From contig NC_061454.1 of assembly GCF_022581195.2 (NCBI RefSeq), positions 620,001 to 684,000 of the forward strand: DNA of 64,000 nucleotides, given 5' to 3'. Position 1 is the stretch's first letter. Every line of letters begins with the position of its first letter. This document shows positions 1-13,811 of the stretch, piece by piece. The notes beneath the pieces were generated by a model. It worked only from the letters and a program-made list of their open reading frames with translations, was not told the origin of the DNA and searched no databases. A program made the translations under genes and the position numbers. The stretch is from Helicoverpa zea (taxonomy: Eukaryota; Arthropoda; Insecta; Lepidoptera; Noctuidae).

Positions 1-3000
1 CCTACTGTACCAGTATCGGGAGAGAAGTGGTTCTTAATTAGTTTTGTTTACACAACTTGGTTTTTGTCGTTTTTTGTAGTAGGTAGGAAACTTAGGTTTG
101 ATGAATGGCTGGCTGTTAAAAGGACTGACTTAAAAAGGTTATGTTGCTTGCTAAAATAGGACGAAATAACGTAATAAAACTAGTTTCTGTATACTAACTA
201 GTAATAGCTAGACTACTGATAAAAATCAACTTAAAGGCAGACAGAATAAAAAAAAAAAACAAAAATATTCTTAGAACTTTGCACTTTCAAACGCTGTCTG
301 TAACTATCAACAAAGTACACACATCTCAATAAATATTGATCCCACTAAAATCATTTAAATACCCGTCGGCTTAAAAGCTTTACATATCACGTTTCTTAAA
401 CCGATCATGTTGTTTATTGATATACTAAATCTTGTGCGGAACCACCGCGCGGAGCTGTCGACTCGCTCGCCTACAATGCCCCACTTGGATATAAGAATCA
501 ATAAACAAGAACTGTCACGATCACCACTTGTAAGAAAAATGGATATTTATCTACGAACAGGTATCGGTAAAAAGGTTGGAAAGAACTGCCCCCCAAAACT
601 TGCGTGTTCTATGAAGTATTTACATACCTATGTATGCTAAAGCTGTTTCAATGGAAGATCTTTTCCGTTAGCGAGATTAAAACGTAAACCATCGTAAATA
701 TCGAAATTGCTTTATAATGTTATTAGTTTAAGAAGCGCCACTTTACTGCGTGACTCAATAGTTTCCTAAAGAATTAAGCGTTATTAAAATTTATTTTAGC
801 AAATAGGTACTGGTTCCATGTTATTTCTCAGTGTGAAACTATGCTATGTTATTGTTAATTATTTTGCGATTGCACCTGACTCCGTCTTAAATAATATGCG
901 CATGACGAATCACCCATTTCTCTTAGAGAACCCCAAAAAAGCATGACGTGTCCCCAACTCGTGGCAAAAACAGGTCAGCAGTAGCAAAATCTGTTCTCGT
1001 ACTCATTAGACGCTGCAAAAAATGTCTCTCTCAATTACTAATTTATCAACCAATAACATATAACACAAATCGGAAACATAAACAATGTCACTACAACAAT
1101 TTTATCTAGAAAATTTATTTTCTAACTACGCGGGGGTAAGTGACCGATGATTCAGTTCCTGGCGCTCAAAATCCCATCGTATGTCCAAATATCCTGGCAA
1201 ATCAATTTCGATCTTATTGCAATTTGTCTAAAGTTGACAATCGGTGAGGTGGCGAGAGGAGTGAGATGTTTCGGTGTTTTGTCAGGCAGTCTATATCGGT
1301 AGTGTGTCCCCTCTCCGTCGGCGCGTACTATATTCTGCGCCCCTAGTTTTAGCGAGCCCATTGAGCAAAACTGACTGGAAATCATAACTCAGGTATAACT
1401 GCGTTCGTATAGGGGTAGGTTAATTCAGTCAGGCAGGCGTATCATCATACAAAATTATTCCAGCTTAACCAGACATAGGAGCCGTAACTGCCTACAGAAT
1501 AGGCACACCCACTTCACGAGTGATTGATTTATTCTAGCCTTGCACAAATGATTGATTGCGTGTCATACTTAATTAAAATGTTTTGTTCTGTTCATTTGAT
1601 TACAAGAGTAACAATGGACTTATCAAGGAAGGCAGAGAAAACAACTAAATTAGCAACCATGTTTGAATATTCCGCCGGATTGGAAGTCAGGACTCCATCA
1701 TAATATTTGTCTTCACGAAGGAAGTTCAGTTGAATGAAATATCACTCAGTCAGTGAATTGATGAACTGTTTGTGTTTCAATCATTGATCAATCAATCAGC
1801 CGTGAAACAATAAACGGTCTGATTGATATGAAGCTACAAAGTACAGGAATACTCGGGTCTTCTTGGTTAATTTCCTTGTTAAATGGCATGCATGATAGAT
1901 AACTTAATTGTAGAATCTAATGTTAGGTTTGTGTCTAAAAGTATTGGAAATAGGTATGAATGAATTTATGGGTATTGATTTTTCAACTCTATAATAAAAT
2001 GACTGTGGGGCTAATAACACAAACGTACACTCAGGTTATAAACTTTTCAATGAATTAATTCCTATCTAGCCTGTTTATTTTTAACTCAATGACTCGAAAA
2101 GAACGCTGAAGACATAATGGCCGAAGTAGTAAGTACTTTGTGCACGAAATAAATAAAAAACCTGCACAGGTGTAATATGCGACTGTATTACATTTATCAT
2201 TTCTGTTGAATCATCTTGCTGTTCTCAAATTCGGCTTCATTACATTACGTACTATGCAAAGACAGATTTTTATAAACAAACTGCTAAAATCATCATACGT
2301 TAGCTCAACGTGCGGGCTCGTGTACCTACCTTCATTATATTTCGGTACTAAGCGCGACAGTTTGTCTCCCGTGTGCCAATCTATATATACCAGACCGGGG
2401 CAATATGAGTCACTGTCACCACGCAAATGTGACTAACCCACTGTCCACGTAAACTACGACAATCGTCAATTGATTGCAGCTCCTGTAGACAAGAAAAGTC
2501 CGAGAAAAGTGCTTGAGTTTTATTTTATTTTATTTAATGTATTAGGTTCACCAACAATTGTTTATACAAGAAACAAGAACTTACGAGCTAGCACAGTAGA
2601 ATAGCAATAGTACAACAATTACTTATAGGCAAACTCAACATTTCAGTATAGACATGCACGTAATTACTAATTCACAAGTACAGTTTATAGTTAAGGACAC
2701 GATGATGTGGTAACAACAGCCATAGAATGTGAAAAAATAAAATTAACCACATAAGTAGGTACTTATATGTAGATGGAACATTTGTTCAGTAATCTAACCG
2801 AGGAACTAGCCATGAAGTACCACTTCAGAAATCAGTTTCCGCATTCATTTAACACATACGACGTCGCTCACATAATCAAGTACTTCAGCATCACCATACA
2901 CAAATATATTATGATACACACGACGACCAAACTCTTGACAGGAGTGGTTCTCGTGAGCTCACCTATCTCACATTACAAACCTTTCCTATTAACACGCAAT

Positions 3001-3954
3001 TATGCATTCGAATTCCATTGACAAGTACCAAGTACCAACACAAGCTATGAACCCGGTCCAGTAAAACGATCTTGGAACCGGTTCTACCCCAATTACTCCC
3101 TCCCTCCTACTAATTGGACTGGCTTTTGAACACTGCGTATTCCATCTATGAACACCGTGTCACTTTTAAGAACAAACTTTGTTAGGAAGGAGTGCACTGT
3201 GCTGGTGTTTTAGAAGGGGTGATGAACAGCTACTGAGAGCTCTTGGTTTTCCATTTGCTGCAACTGTCAACGTTATTGAGTAATTTTCGTGCGGAACTTG
3301 AACACAGTGTTTTGCGTCCTGTATGGTGAATTGTCACTGTGGTCACCTTGCCTGCTGCAAATATGCTGACAATTTTGTTTGTGAAATATAGCTCGCAGTA
3401 ATGGAAGAATTTTTTATGTTTTGGGTTTAAAAATTCCTTACTTCTAAGATTTTGTCGGAATGAGGTAGAATGAGGCCTAGAGGAGGTAGAGGAGGCCTGG
3501 ACTATGCGAAGAGTGAAGAAGCTTTGAATTGAACAATGTGAACTCGGATTATCAAAAAAAAAAATTGAACAGTTGGAAATCCTGTAAGTACCCTAAGATA
3601 CTTAGATGATATTGTGCTTATCGATATCTTATTCTCACGGGGGAAGCAGTCACTTACATAGCTTCCAGAATTCAAGGCCTCATTGCTCTATCGCCGCTGA
3701 AAGCTAGACAAGCCAAGTGCACTTTCACATTAACTTAAACTAGGAAGTACATAGGTATACTTCCTACATAATGGTATTATCAGATCCTAGTGTCAGGCCA
3801 CACGCATAGTTAATTAGGTAAGTGCGAGCGTCGATGCCGTCACGAACGCATCGGAGCCCTGTTTGCTTCACAAACACTAGCCGGTTCCTAGAGTATGGCT
3901 TGAGTTATAAGCAGTTGCTGTTGACGTAACTGACCATTATCATTATCCTTCTGC
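1..3954. other. No gene seen
   Basis: AT-rich DNA with scattered short ORFs that lack codon structure or homology. It may lie upstream of the laminin gene or in a 5' intron of it. Confidence 0.5.
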
Positions 3955-4115
3955 CCTTCATCATCATAATCATTTACCGAGCCTTTTCCCAACTATGTTA
4001 GGGTCGGCTTTCCTCCTGCCTTTATCCCAATTATTTGTGGTCGGCGCTGTATGTGTTCTTCTTTTATACTCCTCTATCTGCCGTCATCACACAAGTTACT
4101 TTCTTTTAGTCCATC
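3955..4115 (-). repeat. Interspersed repeat, CCGACCCTAACATAGTTGGG family
   Basis: Contains ACCGAGCCTTTTCCCAACTA and GGGTCGGC with a CATCATCATAATCAT end; minus-strand copy of the family also at 56625-56820 and 57605-57705. Likely the 3' end of a non-LTR element. Confidence 0.55.
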
Positions 4116-5490
4116 CATCCATGTTTGACACCACCGATAATAGTCTAACTCTAATATACTAATTTCTATTTGCCATCGAGTGACTGATATAATATAAGCG
4201 TTTTGAAATTAGTCAGGAACATTCAGATTTTTAGCAAGATTTATAGCAACGTAGGGCTTGTTTCTGGTTTAACTTTTATATGGTATACAGAGAAATAGTG
4301 GGAATCGATTTTAAATATGCATTAGTGGACATTGTCCATTCGGATAGTCAGAAAACACGGATCCCAAATCGCTTACGCTTATGCCGTACACCAATCATCA
4401 GCTACGGTATGCAGCGAGTGAACCGACTGCGCTTGTCAAAAGCGAAGTTGTGTGTTTCCCCCATATTGCCCAATATGGGATGCGACGTGAGAACTTTGTC
4501 TACGAACTTATTTGCTTAGGCACATGTTGCACGACCCATGTTTTTCTTTTAATTTGTACGTGTTCTTGTTAATTTAATAGGTATTAAAAAGATGTTGCAA
4601 TCTGATGTGCCTTCTGCTTCAAAATTATGCTCAACTGATTGTGATGAAGGTGCACTTCAATTGTGAACATTGACAAGGGCATCAGTTTTCTCAAATCTAC
4701 ATTCATCGGTTTAATTTTAAGAACATCTCAATAAGCATAGAAATATTATTTTATGAAAGTCTCATGTGTCTGTACTAGTACATTGACGTACTCAATAAGC
4801 CGATTACCGTAAGGTGGTCTCTAGCGACGCCTTACAAATTCAATATCACCAAAGAAAGGAACAAAGAAACAAAAATATACCTTTGTCTCCATAATATACG
4901 AGGTAGTTGGAAGTTTGTCCACAATTAGTGGGAACATAACAACTGGCAGATTAAAGGGCCGCCATTTGGTAAAATGTCGCCGGCTCGTGATTAACGACCT
5001 CTCAATAGATGGGTCTCCGTGTTCACGACTGCCACGGGAATGCTATAAAAATAATGATACTAATGACAATTTTGTTTTATATGCTGAAGATAAAAACATG
5101 AAGAAACTTTCTTAGCAACAGGAACAGTCACTTTCCTGATAATATTTTGAAAAAAAGTCAAGTCCAGGTTGCTGTCATCGTGGGCTGCGGAATTGTAGGG
5201 AATAGTTACCGCGGCCCTGGTACATCAAGGGCTCCACAAGGAACAAAGGTGGGCTTTAGTCAGTAAACGTCTGGCACTCCCTTCTGCTGCACCCACAGTA
5301 GAAGGGTGTTCATCTTATCTGTCACGTAAATAGGAGCCAATCTCGTACCTTCAAACTGTCATAAATAACTTCAGACACAAGACAATTATGTAGATGCATT
5401 TACGAACTATTGAGTAGTAACAATGCTTTCCAATCGAGCTTGAAATATTCTCATGTTTTAATGAATACTAATAGGCTAAAGGTAATAGGT
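4116..5490. other. No gene seen
   Basis: Unremarkable AT-rich sequence; short overlapping ORFs at 4280-4572 have no recognisable content. Confidence 0.5.
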
Positions 5491-5634
5491 ATGATTCCGA
5501 ACGACGCTGCACGCAGCAGTGCTGCCACAGCAGTGCTGCCGCGACACTACTGGTCCCCGTACAATTTATATTGGCTTATATGAGATTACATTCCGAGCTA
5601 GGCAGCAATGTCGCGGCAATGTGTTCGGAATCAT
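5491..5634. mobile_element. MITE-like element with 12-bp inverted ends
   Basis: ATGATTCCGAAC at the left end and its reverse complement GTTCGGAATCAT at the right end, with a GC-rich CAGCAGTGCTGCC internal repeat. No clear target duplication. Confidence 0.5.
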
Positions 5635-6774
5635 ATCTTAATGATAAGTTGTAAGACAGCACTCCAATTGTTTTTCTTCAGTAGTATTTTATTTCCGGAA
5701 TAGTAAATATGCTTGTGTTCGTATTTCAAAGAATATGAAAATATTTTAGATATTTTTTATTTCTGTTTTAATATACGCTTCAACGAATACCACACCTTAA
5801 CCAATTCTTATTTAACGACAGTTACCACAAAGCGATGTCATAAATTTCTCCTATTAGATATCACAAGAAAACATCACTAACAATTTGGTCATTTGATGTA
5901 CCTTAATACCCACGAAATAAGGTTGATTATCGTTATCCATTCTCTGAAGATCCGTGAATCCCATTATTCTTATGGAATGAGACAAGGATTGCTATGGGGC
6001 TGACAATAATGTCTCCGAAACATTTGAATGACTAACACGAATTCCTACTTTCTACTCATTAGTTTTTAACTTGTATACCAGAGATATCCGATAGGGTTAT
6101 TCAAAAACGCTGCAAAAGTTTTATTCTTAGAAATGCATTGTATGAAACTCCCGAGAGTATTTCGTTCAGTTTATGGTGCTTCGGGACTAACCTATTTCAG
6201 GCTAAAGAATTAGAGAAATACAAGCAATAAGGGTCACTTTCATGCTCATCAAAACATTCTAAAATGGAACAGAAAACAAAGCTGTGTGAATTTCTATTTA
6301 AGGTATGAAGTACTCCTTTAGAGACCTCAAGAACTGTGACCACATATTCCAAAGCGCCCAAAACAGCTTTCAACAACCTTACATTTTTATTTACGACCCC
6401 CAAGCGTATTGATTTATTATGCCCCACACAGTTACGGTCGGTGTTTTCAAAAACACGACTGATCGTAAACGAATCGTTAAGTTCTGACAAAGAGGTTGTT
6501 CAACAGTGTCTGTTGCCACCCCAAAATGTTTGTTAGCCGCTCGACAAACTGTTTTATTCTCAGTATCAATTTATTTGAAGAGGGGTCTTCGAGGCAGAGA
6601 CTCAAGTAGAATCAAAAAGGTTCTTCTTTCAACGATCTTGTAATTGTAGGTTTAATTTTTTGTTCAAAATTGGATAATTATGCTTAGAGCACGTTTTGAA
6701 AAGGGGGTACCTTACTAAAAACAAAATGGACCCGGACCGACTGTTCCCCATGGTGGCTGTACACTCAAAGAAGA

Positions 6775-7075
6775 TCAGCCGTCGCTCGCACTATGCACAA
6801 GCATTTCCGCTGCCACAGATTACACAGATGCACTCCTTATTCCTTCACTCTCACAGCCCGAAGGGAAGTCAATCGGAGTTCGGAGAGAGATCAGGAGCAG
6901 GACCGACATGTACGTGCCCAACGATGCACGGGTGTTTCAATCACCAATCTCTATAGAATCTGGGAAGTTACTAACAGTACTAAGAGTTTATTTAATCCAA
7001 CAAAGTGTTTTAGGATCCATCCGGGTATCGAACCCGAGATCCCGTGTACGGCAGTCGCGCTATATATGCTACTTC
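6775..7075 (-). mobile_element. SINE-like repeat (minus strand)
   Basis: Read on the minus strand it has a tRNA-like head with CTCGGGTTCGATACCCGG (B box, at 7020-7037) and a body that includes GTGAAGGAATAAGGAGTGCA and GCGGAAATGCTTGTGCA, also found at about 31438-31485. The apparent ORFs here are the repeat. Confidence 0.55.
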
Positions 7076-7090
7076 AACGAGGCAGTTAAA

Positions 7091-8982
7091 TCAATGCTTG
7101 GGGGGTCTAAAATGTCTGGAACAAATTAAGGTGTCTGTATCCCGGTACAACTCTTGGGCGTATCCCCTATAATCTAACGTAATGAGAAAAAGTTTGGTTA
7201 TTTCAATCAACGCCATTACAACTTGTTTTTTTTTAACTGGTAGTTCAATCGCTATGAAGACGTTAAATATTCCTGCTTTTAAATGAGCCCCGACTTTTAA
7301 ATTTGACGTTTACACGTGACGATACGGATACGACTTTGGTCGGATCCCGCAATTGGATCCAACAAAGAAATCGCTTTTAAACAAAAATTAAAATCACCAG
7401 GCTCATACATGTGTAATTCGATATGTATTTATTTAAGTCATCAAAACGTTGTTCAAGTTGCCTATATACGCATTACGCATACCGTAAGCTACTTCATACA
7501 CCCAAAAATATTCACTTGATACCAGATGTCACGTTATTGCCGATCTGCAGCATAAACCTCAGAGAAAATCATTCCTGTCGTCAACGTATCGTCGAGTATA
7601 AATCCTTTAGCACATCCTTCAATGAACAGAAACGGAGGGCGTACCTTATACATATAATTATGATGTTTTATAGTTATTGTGTGGGAAATGAATGGCAGCA
7701 GGAGCTACCATTAAGGGGGCCGTCCGTCAACGCGTTTTTTTATGAAAACCTATCTCATCCGCGCGTCGTTGTTTTCTCTCTCTATATATCCCGTGGGATC
7801 GAGTGGGTAATGACCTACGATCTCTCAAGTGTGTTAATTGAGTTTAGTTTTTATTTCCTCGTTAATTTTCGATGTGTAAATGGCTGTGCTGTGCTTCCTG
7901 TTGTGGATTTAGATTATGTGTCTATGAATCTTTAATGTGTGGGTCAATCTGATATTAGGTATTTTGGAAGGACAAGGTGCAGTTAAGGAATAAAAAAAAT
8001 GTAACAGTGATACAAAACATTGTAGGCTAATTTAACTGATACATGTCATGGAGCATATTTTAAAACTGTCCAAAAATAGTCCTCCTGGTAATCCATTATG
8101 ATATACTCCTGGTAACGTTATCTCTCTCTATTTTAGACCATTCTGACTAAAATCTACATCTATAAACAGACTCAAATTGATTCGATTTTTTTGCGATTAT
8201 AGTTACGAAATTTCTATTTTAACTAGAATGATTCAACGTTTAGCGTATAAGTGAGACGGCAGGTCCTCGCCGTGTATGGGTCGCTCGTTACCGCCGCCAT
8301 ATTTGGAGCCGGCGCGCAAGCGCAGGACCATTTACACCGCACGATGTTTTTGTTTGAAATTAAAGAATTAAGTGGTTAGTTTTTTTGTGGTAGTGTGAAG
8401 TGAAATAAACAGTAATTATCGTTGACGTGTTACAAGTTGGGGTGTTGCTTTTGTTTTTTTTTTATTTTTCTAGGTTGGTTTACCAAAGGGCGTTGAGTCA
8501 GAATTAGATGATTTTAGTATTTTCATTATGTCGAATCATTATGATGTTATCTATAATAACTACATATTTAAGTAAACAGATAAAAAAAAATAATTTTGGA
8601 ATATTTATAGTAAAAAAAAATCGTACAGTGTAAACCATGTTTAAGGGTCGCCGCACATGAAAGGGCTGCGCATTACGACGCATTGATCAGCACCAGTTTG
8701 GAACTTATAATGAGAGGAGTTCACAAAAGGAAACCCTTACGTGTAGTACCATATACAGATGGAAGAATACAGTTATTGTTTGCTCTAACACAAGAAAAGG
8801 CTTTACTTGGAACGCGACAGATATGTTCTAGACTTAGTTATGTTCTTTTAAGACCTATCTTAGATGGAACGACGTTTTCTAGTCGTGTCGGTTAAAGCTG
8901 GTTAAAGGGCGGGTTCGATTCCATGACAGACAAGCAAGTGCATGTACTTTGTAAGTGCATCTTGGACACCAAAATTCAAATT
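7091..8982. other. No gene seen; GC-rich patch
   Basis: A 170-codon frame at 7423-7935 has no recognisable domain and is judged to be chance. A GC-rich patch at about 8250-8345 (CGCTCGTTACCGCCGCC, GGAGCCGGCGCGCAAGCGC) is followed by leader-like AT-rich text (GTGTGAAGTGAAATAAACAG) and could be a promoter with a noncoding 5' exon. No proof. Confidence 0.3.
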
Positions 8983-9100
8983 TACTTAATAAATATTATT
9001 ATTCTTTATTGCACACATAAATACATTTGACACACTGAAAACGGAGACATTATGTACAACGGCGAGCTTAACCCAGTGTTGGGTTCTCTTACAGCCAACC
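8983..9100 (-). repeat. LINE 3'-end fragment (minus strand)
   Basis: AATATTATTATTCTTTATTG followed by CACACATAAATACATTTG reads on the minus strand as a non-LTR 3' end (..CAATAAAGAATAATAATATT). A related fragment starts at 9344. Confidence 0.45.
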
Positions 9101-9343
9101 TTAAAGTGAAAGAGTGATTTGATATTATGTATTTGCTAAAGCACTAATTCTCTCTCACAAAACTATCCGACTTACTCATGTTTCCGGGATAAAGAACGGG
9201 AAATTGAAATCAATATCACGAGACATCAATAGTTCCTCATTCACGTGAAACCGTTTCAACAAACAATTTGTTAAATGAGATGCAATCCATGAAATACTTC
9301 CTTCACAACATAAAAGGTTCCACAGGAAAGAGCAAAACAAAAA

Positions 9344-9450
9344 TAGATAGATAGATAGAATATTCTTTATTGTACACCAAACAAGGATATTACAAACATA
9401 TATGTGTGAGTATAATAGGCGGTCTTATCGCTCAAAAACAAACTCTGTGA
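9344..9450 (-). repeat. LINE 3'-end fragment with GATA-type tail (minus strand)
   Basis: ATAGATAGATAGATAGAATA then TTCTTTATTGTACACCA: on the minus strand an AATAAAGAATATTC end followed by a CTAT tandem tail, as at the 3' end of Lepidoptera non-LTR elements. Confidence 0.45.
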
Positions 9451-11399
9451 AAGAAAAATAGTGAAGCTATTGAACTCTATATTTCATCAAGACTATAAGT
9501 GGTGTGAAATTCTCACGCTCGCCAGTTTCCCATCTCATGGCTCAGCTGATTGGCTCCTATCAATAAATGGTTCGTTTGTCTGTCGCGCCGCCACTCACAG
9601 GCTTTCTATCAACGTATGGAACAACGGACAACTGAAGGGTCTGTAATACTTGAACTGAAAGATGGGATTGTGTGCGTAGTTAAAAGCTCGTAAAAGGTGC
9701 CTTTTGAACTTGTTAACTAGGTACCCATTGAGGGAATTGCATCTCCTACCAGGAGAAAATTTTGCCTATGATAAGGATAAAATATTTGTAGGTAAGTATA
9801 GCGTAGATTTTGATTGATGAAATTTTCGAAATAGGTTCAGTAGATCTAGATATTGCTTTCGACTGCCTCACAAAATCTCTTTATAATATTAGTCAGGTCA
9901 ATACTAATTATAGTCAAGACAGATAAAGAGTCTCATTCTAACATTTCGTCCTTCTGCTTTTTTGTTGTTTCTTCTCTAGAACTTGTTTCATCTTTTATTT
10001 TCATTATTTCTGGCTTTCAAGAGCAGACCACCAACTCTATTATAATTTTCTAAATCTATGTGACGGAATTTAGTAGAAATTGTGTTTGGCGTAGCAGTGA
10101 CCCGTCCTTAATTACGTTATCACGTCGACGTAGAATTTTAATTCAGAATCTTCATGTAGATATGGGAACAGTTAGAAGGGGCGTTTTATACTTTTTATTT
10201 ATCGTAGCAATTAACATGTGTTAATTGTTCGTATTTCGTAACTGGTTTGACGGCGGCAGTTGTTTAAAATGTCGATATCGTGAGAGTAGTGTGACGAACA
10301 TTCTTAAAAAGAATGGCGGAGAAACTAATTTCTACTGGATACAACCAGAAAAAATAAATGAATATTTTCGTGAACACATCCCAAACAGATGGATAAGGTT
10401 ACGTTTGTTGGTAGTGACCTTTATAACAACCGTTCATAACCCCAAAATTAACATCTACTGTTCGGCCGAGCTGTCCAGGATGCAAAGAATTCGGTAATAT
10501 AAAATATTCCATTCAAAAGCTTTTAAATCCATATATTATCTCGTCAGACACTTACACCCATAACAGGAGCTTTGCACAAAGACTCGAACTCCAAAAACCC
10601 ATGTTCAGACCCCATAGAAATCAGAAATAATTTAAGTACCCACGTTTGTCATTGGGGTACAAAGCAACTTGTATAATTTTAATGAAGTGCCGTTTAAAGG
10701 CACATTTTATTGCCCGGGCACAGCGGGGGTAGTGCCCCTTAGTGCCTGACATGAAGGCACTGCGGTTATAATGAATGACGTTTGTATATTCACCGTGAAG
10801 GCAGATAGATCCTCATAATGTTCAAGATTTTGGATTGCTATGATGGTCTAAACATGATGGCAAAAGGTGTCTAGACTAACTAGAGGAGTAATGTCAATTC
10901 AGGAGCTGGATAGTGTTTTAGAGTTATTTTTAATATTTATTCGGTGACGGTTATCCTGATTTTATTTGCCTCCCTTCTAATAATAGTCTACCTAACAAGT
11001 GTTAAGGGTATCTGAAACAAATCTTTATGTATTATATACCCACGATTTACCGAGGAAATTACTTCCAGCAGACGGATAAAATAAGCTTTTTTGCGATTTT
11101 CAAATAAGCTATTTTACTGCCAAGGTCCCATCAGAATCTGAATTGATTAATAGGTACTTAATGAGCGTGTGAGTAACGTACATATCCTTGCAAACTTGCG
11201 CATTTATAATATTAGGAGGATAATGTATGTATGTCATCTTAATAGCTTCAATATTTTTATTAAAACGGTACCCAAGAATCGGGCCCTTTTTTATACAATC
11301 GTAGCAAAACACTTGTTTTTAAAGACAATTCCACCTTGAAAGTTGCAACCATCCATGCACTAATAGTACCATCCCTTTGTTCAATTTCACCCTTGTCAG
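9451..11399. other. No gene seen
   Basis: AT-rich. At 10684-10770 a GTGCC/GGCAC-rich patch (AAAGGCACATTTTATTGCCC, GTGCCCCTTAGTGCC) could fold but no element boundary is clear. Confidence 0.4.
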
Positions 11400-11447
11400 T
11401 GGAGGCCGCCGGCGCCGGCGCTCGCGGCGCTGCATGCGTGCGCGCAG
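11400..11447 (+). CDS. Candidate upstream laminin exon
   Basis: A GC-rich 48-bp block lies between a good pyrimidine-rich acceptor (CCCTTGTCAG at 11390-11399) and a strong donor (GTAAGG from 11448). Read in phase 1 it encodes a small Ala/Gly/Arg-rich segment (EAAGAGARGAACVRA) and ends in phase 1, which is exactly what laminin exon 1 at 16724 needs. It could carry residues near the signal-peptide cleavage site. No ATG is in frame upstream, so it would be internal. Composition alone could mislead here, and the opposite strand is also open. Confidence 0.33.
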
Positions 11448-12755
11448 GTAAGGCCGGACACACACTGCGCGAGCCGCCGGCCAATCTTTTCAAAATATTT
11501 TTTAAGGAATTCTGGACTTTTTGTAACTTAAAGTGGTTTTTATTAATAAAACAATTTTGTATAATATTAGGGAGAGTCTTGATAAAATTACAAGATTTTT
11601 TTTACCCTGAGATGAAACTCAGCAGAACTCTTGTCTTAAAATATTTTGCTTACTATTAGAGTGCCCAGGACAGTTGCGTGTGGCAGAGACCTTAGCACCA
11701 GTAATTTGTTCCGCTCCATCGAGCCTGTGGTCACACACCGTCTGGGCCGCGCATACGCAGCCTGTTCGCCAACGTTCCACGCCAATTATCTCGGCTGATT
11801 CACCATTTTATTGTTTAGCTCATAATAAGGTAGCTTCGAGACCTTCTTTGTTCTGTAGGTTAATATTACAATGATTTGGACGAGTTTTGATGCTGGAAGC
11901 CAGGGGTTTTTGTATACCTATATCTTCCATGTCTTACTTTGATATCCTCAGAAGTTAAGGTGATGGAAAATTAGCAAAATGCTCTACCTAAGAATTAATA
12001 TACCAAGTTCAGTTGTAGATTCACTGGTATTCCATTTTTGAAAAAGTAACTTCATTCACTGCCTTACCCTGCAAATAATTCAATTAGAACCCGGACACGA
12101 ACAACCTCGATTGGTCGTGATTTATCACCTGAGGAGCTCGCCTTAAGCGAGTGAATAGATGCGCAAGAGTCGACTGCTTGTAAGGAATTAGATCTAAAAC
12201 AGGATAACGGGAAGCCGTTGATCCTTCGTGTGTAGGGATGTACCTAACACCGTAATATTATTACGTTATGAGTAAAAACTTGGGATAGGTCTTTGTTTAA
12301 ATATTTTAAGGATCGAGTTTTATTTTTGGTAAGGACCTTAGGAAATTGTCTCAAATATCGTACTGTTTATTATACCTCTAGTTCTTTCCATGGTGAGACA
12401 CGTATGTTACACCTTGAGAGTCTCAAGGAGTTCAATTATTTATAATTGACTGATCCTTCAAAGAATTGAAATCAATTGAAAATAAAAACTGCAATCCTGA
12501 AAATAACTTTTTTCTCTTGAAAACATGTGAGATTGTATGCAGACGTTCGATATTAAGCCCGCCATCCCTTGACAGAACCCTTGAAATATTCCGCGCGCCT
12601 TCGTTCATTGCATTCTATACGAGGGGCGGCGAGGCAATGTATGCTGAACTCATGTTGATACTATCGTGCCCTGATGTCAATGCTTAGCATTTAATGAAGT
12701 CCCATTCATATTATGAAAGGTATGTTTGTTAATTCTTCACTCTTCAAGTCATAGC
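11448..12755. other. No gene seen
   Basis: Sequence after the candidate exon; small ORFs without homology. Confidence 0.4.
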
Positions 12756-12882
12756 TACAGACGACAGCACATCAACCTACCGATATCTGTCAATTAGATT
12801 TTTAACCTTATCACAATAGTGGAAGGTTCATGTTCGATTGGTATTTGACAGATTCCGGTAGGTTGACCGGCTGGTGTCTGTA
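12756..12882. mobile_element. MITE-like element with imperfect 38-bp inverted ends
   Basis: TACAGACGACAGCACATCAA..CTGTCAA at the left is about 80 percent matched by the reverse complement of the right end (TTGACAGATTCCGGTAGG..GTCTGTA). Total 127 bp. Superfamily not assigned. Confidence 0.5.
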
Positions 12883-13621
12883 CCAATGTTCATACGTTTC
12901 GTTTCTCTAAAAGTGCTATATCATCTGTTCAATTCAAAATAGGGCTTGCATTATTATGTGATAATAAGGACCTTGAGAGAAAATGCAGTGTCATGTTGAA
13001 CAAATAACATAATTTAAATAGGTACATACATAAACTTAAAGTTTTTCTATAAGTGGGTTAAACACATCATAAAATTTTCCATACCGTTCGATTTGAAGAA
13101 TGTGTTTCTAGAACATTGTGCAATATCTAATCAAGTTTCTGAACTAATTATGTATCTACTTTAAATATTGCGATATCATCAAGTGACTTGATGATAGTAG
13201 CTTGCAAAAAGTACACTTAAAATCGATGATGTCAGTCCTCAGGAATCAATCATTTTTCCTGTAAACACACATAACACTGCCCAATCATAAACATGACAGA
13301 TCGAGTCAGATAAACTCGCTTCTATATCGGTATTTGATCGTAACGTTTCAACATCGGCAGTCCGCATCAGTCCGTCTGGAGTGTCCTCACAAAAACGCGT
13401 CTCCTGACCATATTTGGTGAGGTCTAATGAGCTTAATGGATCTCAGAGGGCCCGAGGACATCTCGCTCCCACGGAACTGCCTTTTTACATCGAACTCCTT
13501 TTTCGTGGATAACTATACCTTTTGCGGACAAACTTATGCCGTTGATTTCATGTTTTTTTTTCGCTTGTAACATTATTATGATGCTAGTATCTAGTCATGC
13601 TTATTTCGTTCTAGGATTTAT
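12883..13621. other. No gene seen
   Basis: AT-rich, no recognisable feature. Confidence 0.4.
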
Positions 13622-13811
13622 TTTTAGGGTTCCGTACTCATAGGGTAAAACAGGACCCTAATCACTAATTTTGCTGTCTGTCAGTCGGTTCGTCGATCTC
13701 TTCACTAGGCTGTGTGTCACTAGGCTGAACGGTGATTGACAGTTGAATTTTTCATAGATGAAGTTTTTCTGATGCCGACTTCGATTCGCACTTAGCCGGT
13801 TTTTTTTTCTA
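13622..13811 (-). repeat. GGGTTCCGT-family repeat (minus strand)
   Basis: TTTAGGGTTCCGTACTCATA at the left and CGATTCGCACTTAGCCGGTT at the right are the two ends of a family seen complete at 27237-27797. Short, internally deleted copy. Confidence 0.55.

Noticed and set aside
7423..7935. 170-codon plus-strand ORF
   Set aside because: No recognisable motif or start context; a frame of this length is not surprising by chance in a window this size.
11260..11493. Minus-strand ORF over the GC-rich block
   Set aside because: Opposite-strand reading of the candidate exon; Ala/Pro-rich and without splice support.
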